Assembly: GCA_029783825.1 (NCBI GenBank)
Contig: JAREIK010009626.1
Coordinates: forward strand, 186,001-250,000
Origin: Sapria himalayana
Taxonomy: Eukaryota; Streptophyta; Magnoliopsida; Malpighiales; Rafflesiaceae
Length of the DNA: 64,000 nucleotides
Reading direction: 5' to 3'
Shown here: in pieces, positions 60,408-64,000 of the stretch
Layout: each line of letters starts with the position of its first letter
How positions within the stretch are numbered: position 1 is the stretch's first letter
Notes under the pieces: generated by a model
What the model saw: the letters and a program-made list of their open reading frames with translations, nothing else
Told to the model about the DNA's origin: nothing
The model's database searches: none
Translations under genes and position numbers: made by a program

Positions 60408-63400
60408 AGATGGATTTCAGCCATTTGGATAAACAATGCAACAATACTTTTTATGGTCTTCATGGATGGTGTTTGTTGCACCGTATAATTTACTCCTATG
60501 ACTGTGAATTAAAGATGAGTACATATTTGTGTGTGTTATCATGCCTAGACTAAGAAACCTGAAAGAAAATTTGGAAATTTATCTATAACCACTATTTGTA
60601 GAGCTAAAAAATTTGTGGGAGCAAGGTTTGAAAAAATATAATATATCTAAAAGTAGAACATTCAAATGCGAGCAAGACTAAGGTGGATTAAAAGTGATTT
60701 TCCAAGTATATTCAATATTGTTAGGATGAAGTAATATTGGAAAATTAGCTTGTAATTATAGCATAGAGTACTCTGGTATAATTTCTATGAGCATAAAGGA
60801 AAAGATTTATTAGTTTGATAAAAATCAAAAGTTCTTACATATGGAACATCAATTTCGAAAAAATATTTAGACATTTAGGAAATGTCAAATAGTTATCAAA
60901 GGTACAGTACCTTTGAGATTTGGTGCCAAAAAATTTGATATAATTTAAAGATATTGCTTCAAAAATATTATAAATGTTGATGTAGATTACATTAATGTAC
61001 AAATTTTGACGAATTATCATTATGGTTGGAAAAAATGAAGTATCTTTTGAATTTTTCTTATCAGAAAACCAACCTAATTAGGCACAACTTAGATGTTATG
61101 CACATTGAGAAAAACTTTTTTGATAATATTTTTAATACTATCATAAATGTGGAAGGAAACACAAAAGATAATGCCAAATCAAGAAAGGATTTGAAAGGGT
61201 TATATTCACATCAAATTTACATAGGGATGATCAATGAATAAATGTTCTAAGGCTTATTATAGTCTTGACAAGGATGCAAATAAAATTTTTTGCAATTGGT
61301 TGATTCAACTCATGTTCCCTGATTGATATGCATCAAACATGAAAAGATGCATTGATGTAAAGAAGCCTATGTTATTTGGGATAAAATTCATGACTACAAT
61401 ATGTTTATGCAGAGGCTAATATGCATAGCATTATGTGAATAACCTTTAAAAATATTAGGAAAGCATTGACAAAAATAAGCATTTTTTAAGAATTTCACTT
61501 GAAATGTCATAACAATGAAAGACATGGAGAAATTACAAAATGACATACTCATAATTATATGTAGATTTGAGCATATTTTTCTTCCTAGCTTCTTTGATTC
61601 AATGGAAGATCTTCGGATCCACTTTTCATATGAATATATGATAGTAGGTAGTATGCACTTCACAATACAGATGAATGTATCTATTTGAAAGGTTACATAA
61701 TTTTCATTTGTTCATCTAAAAATTTAAATGTATCCGATGAATAATTTTTATTCTGATGAAGATATTTTTCAAATATCTTAGAAAACTGAAAATCAATGTT
61801 CGAAATAAAGCCAAAGTTGAAGAATCAACATGAAATTCTTACTAGGTTGAAGAAGTTTTGGCAATTTGTGCACACAACAATCGGCCATCTTTGTATAATT
61901 TGCATTATAAATTTTTACTAAATAATGATTATGGTATGGGCAATAAATCATTAGAAAATGATATGATTCCATTTTCACCCTTGTGGGTCAATCATATGGT
62001 AGACTAAAATCAATATATTTTTTAGATTACCAAGAGTATCATGATATGTACGCATATATCTTGTTGTACTATAAAAAAGTTATACTTTATATTGAGTAAG
62101 ATTTATAATTATTTTACATTGTCATTTCTTTGTCATGGTATGTGATATACTTTTTTAACATTCAAAATAACTTAAATGTTATTTTTGTAGAATTTATGCT
62201 AAGGAATTAAGATAAATTAAACCACATATTGATGATGCTTCCATTGAAGCAAAGCTTGAAAAAGATTTTGCATTTTGGTTTGAAAGATTTGTCAGTATAT
62301 AACTTATCATTCTTGCTTCTAAAAAATAACATACAACATTATATAAGTATGATTTTATTTTATTTCATTTTTCAAGTATATTTTTCATCATCAAATATAT
62401 ATAATTTGTAAGTATGTTTGTAACATTTAAGTATAGAATAATAGGGGATCTTGAAAATTTGTAAAAAATTTCTAAAAAATAACATACAACATTCATGCTT
62501 CTAAAAAATTTGTAAGTATATTTTAAGTATATAAAATAGGGGATCTTGAAAATGGTTATTACAAAGTTTACAGACATATCTCATATATTATGTAAATGAG
62601 AACAAATTTCATACTTTGAAACATGGTTCAAATAGAGATGCAATGAATAGTAGTGTTTCCATTAAGCAGTCTAACTCTTCTACATCTAATAGTGACTTTC
62701 ATGTTTGATTGATTGAAATTCTACACTTGAAGTATCCTACTTTACCAATTAAAAGGACAATTCTATTAAGTATAAATGGTTTGATCCTATTCCAAATTAG
62801 GGTAATAGAATTCATCATCAATATAACATTATGAATGTGCACCATAAAAAATATTATCACAAGTATGAGACATTAATTCTTGTGGTGTAAGAAGAACAAG
62901 TGTGTTACATCACTTATCCAACCACAAGAAAAAATACTTGTGAATGGTAGGCTATTTGTAAAATAAAACCAATATAAGCTGTGAAAGTTATTGAAAAGGA
63001 TATTATTGTAACACAATCATGTATACCTTCATTTCAAAAGAATAATATGAAACTTCATCCAGTCAATCCTAAGGTAGATGATGGGCTTGAAATATTACTT
63101 AGTGAAGATGGAAACTATTTGGACATTGATGATGCTCATGTTAAAAAAAATATTTAGAAAGAATAAATTGTACAGTCAGATGTGGATGAATATGTCGATA
63201 GAGATAATTTGTTAGAAAATTTTGATCATTTTTATATATTTATTGACTTCGATGTTATGTTGTGTTGCTTATTTTCTAACTATTATAATTTAGGTATTAA
63301 AAAAATCACAATTGTAAATGTCAGCGTGTTTCTCATTATGTTTTGTCAGAATAACATATTGATTACATTTTTTTATATTTTTTGATGTTTATAAAACTTG

Positions 63401-63414
63401 AATTTTGTATGAGA

Positions 63415-64000
63415 GGTGACAATTTAAGTGACCTAGGATCTCAATCCATTTGGAGGAGTAGAAAAAGTCAACTAATAGTTCATAGAGTGGAATTCAACAT
63501 TTATTGAATAACTACAACACTACAAATATCTTTTCACATTCTCTTACATGTACATAGGATATTGTGACATCACTTCATCATTAGACACACAAATTGACTG
63601 CCATTGATATTTCATTTTCATCTCATTCTATACCATATAGTATTGTTAGCTCCTTCCCCACCTATCTTAGGAGTTACATGTCATGATAATGCAACATCAA
63701 AAATAGATGGATATTCACAATCCTTTATTTTCATGCAACAATATGATGAAATCTTAATTCGGTCCACAATTAACAATAAACAATACATACCTTTCAGAAA
63801 TTTACTACATGCATGCATTATCATATTTCATTCTTTTCATTTGTAAAAAATTTAAATTACAACTCTAAATGAAAATATAAATAAATCATTATAGTTAACA
63901 TATGATAATTTTAATTAATATCAAACAATGATGTTAGGGTTCCAACATTATCATTGAGAAGTAAAATAATATTTGCGTTATGAAGTTTTTATAAGTAATA
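63415..64000 (+). pseudogene. Start of second CACTA gene, TNPA-like pseudogene (element B), partial
   Basis: Matches A 5828-6430. It begins with broken sequence like 'GDNLSDLGSQSIWRSRKSQL', then a Ser/Thr-rich part ('CHDNATSKIDGYSQSFIFMQ') and 'NNKQYIPFRNLLHACIIIFH'. The rest lies beyond the window end. Same role assignment as in element A. Confidence 0.55.

Larger units (their letters stand above)
58361..63240 (+). pseudogene. TNP2-type CACTA transposase pseudogene (element B), split by an insertion
   Basis: A transposase-associated domain lies at about 58361-58640 ('NEFV', then 'IEEFVGFPEKHPQLLDRIKI' and 'RCP'). The tnp2 core starts near 58790 and is cut by a fold-back insertion after 'NVRLGLC' (59308-59327), resuming at 'DGFQPFG'. 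It goes on through 'NLDVMHIEKNFFDNIFNTII' (61087-61146). A DUF4218-like part covers about 61400-62300 (C-terminal blocks near 61580-61690). A DUF4216-like part covers about 62640-63000 ('FHV', 'CITYPTTRKNTCEW'). Many stops and shifts. The interruption point is exactly known because the flanking codons join across the TGCAT duplication. Confidence 0.8.
57453..64000 (+). mobile_element. CACTA element B, family 1, 5'-truncated, runs off the window
   Basis: Second copy of the family of element A. Similarity begins at 'ccaatggaatattaaatatt', matching A from about 1069, so about 680 bp of the 5' end that A still has is missing here. The order of parts is the same as in A. The copy is interrupted by a fold-back element at 59329-60402. 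The 3' end lies beyond the window; at 64000 B corresponds to about 6440 of A. Confidence 0.85.

Noticed and set aside
59323..60444. Several 60-95-codon frames on both strands
   Set aside because: They lie in the fold-back element and are translations of its repeated arms. Similar peptides appear on both strands because the arms are inverted repeats.
390..64000. A new defence, biosynthetic or toxin system
   Set aside because: All coding sequence recognised belongs to transposons or to captured host fragments. Nothing supports a functional multi-gene system.

Overview
The window is plant nuclear DNA, most likely a flowering plant. It is very AT-rich and gene-poor. The evidence is the mix of CACTA (En/Spm-type) and BED-finger hAT transposon remains with plant-type domains and introns, long satellite arrays, and a fragment of a plant-like elongation factor 1-alpha gene that keeps an apparent short intron. 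I see no intact host gene, no rRNA or tRNA gene, no CRISPR array and no prokaryote-style operon. The species cannot be told from the sequence.

Layout. A diverged satellite with a monomer of about 250 bp forms the background, always in the same orientation: 1-389, 8525-15660, 29599-32172, 35101-37498, 41401-43249 and 54122-57452. Six transposon islands interrupt it. (A) 390-8524, CACTA family 1, plus strand, 5' end lost. (C) 15661-29598, CACTA family 2, plus strand, complete with both ends and an ATT target duplication. (hAT-1) about 32173-35100, plus strand. (hAT-2) 37499 to about 41400, same family, minus strand. (D) 43250-54121, CACTA family 2, minus strand, with mutated ends and a TTT duplication. 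(B) 57453 to the window end, CACTA family 1, plus strand, 5'-truncated and carrying a 1.07-kb fold-back insertion at 59329-60402.

Genes. A, B and C each carry a decayed TNP2-type transposase gene (transposase-associated domain, tnp2 core, DUF4218 and DUF4216 regions), followed by a second gene of the Transposase_24 (TNPA-like) kind. All are broken by stops and frameshifts. Six stops in C that can be judged from context fit C-to-T (or G-to-A) changes, as expected for methylated, silenced DNA. D has lost these genes. It keeps the element ends, the conserved leader, a TATAACTATATG-type minisatellite and a 3' exon of family 2, and carries captured sequence in the middle: part of an EF1-alpha gene and an unidentified coding fragment.

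Most worth a second look: D as a gene-capturing CACTA (Pack-CACTA-like) element; the triple-hairpin fold-back element with a 5-bp TGCAT duplication; the satellite and its internal three-fold motif; and the minisatellite block kept in both family 2 elements. I found no sign of a new enzymatic system. The novelty here is in repeat and transposon architecture.
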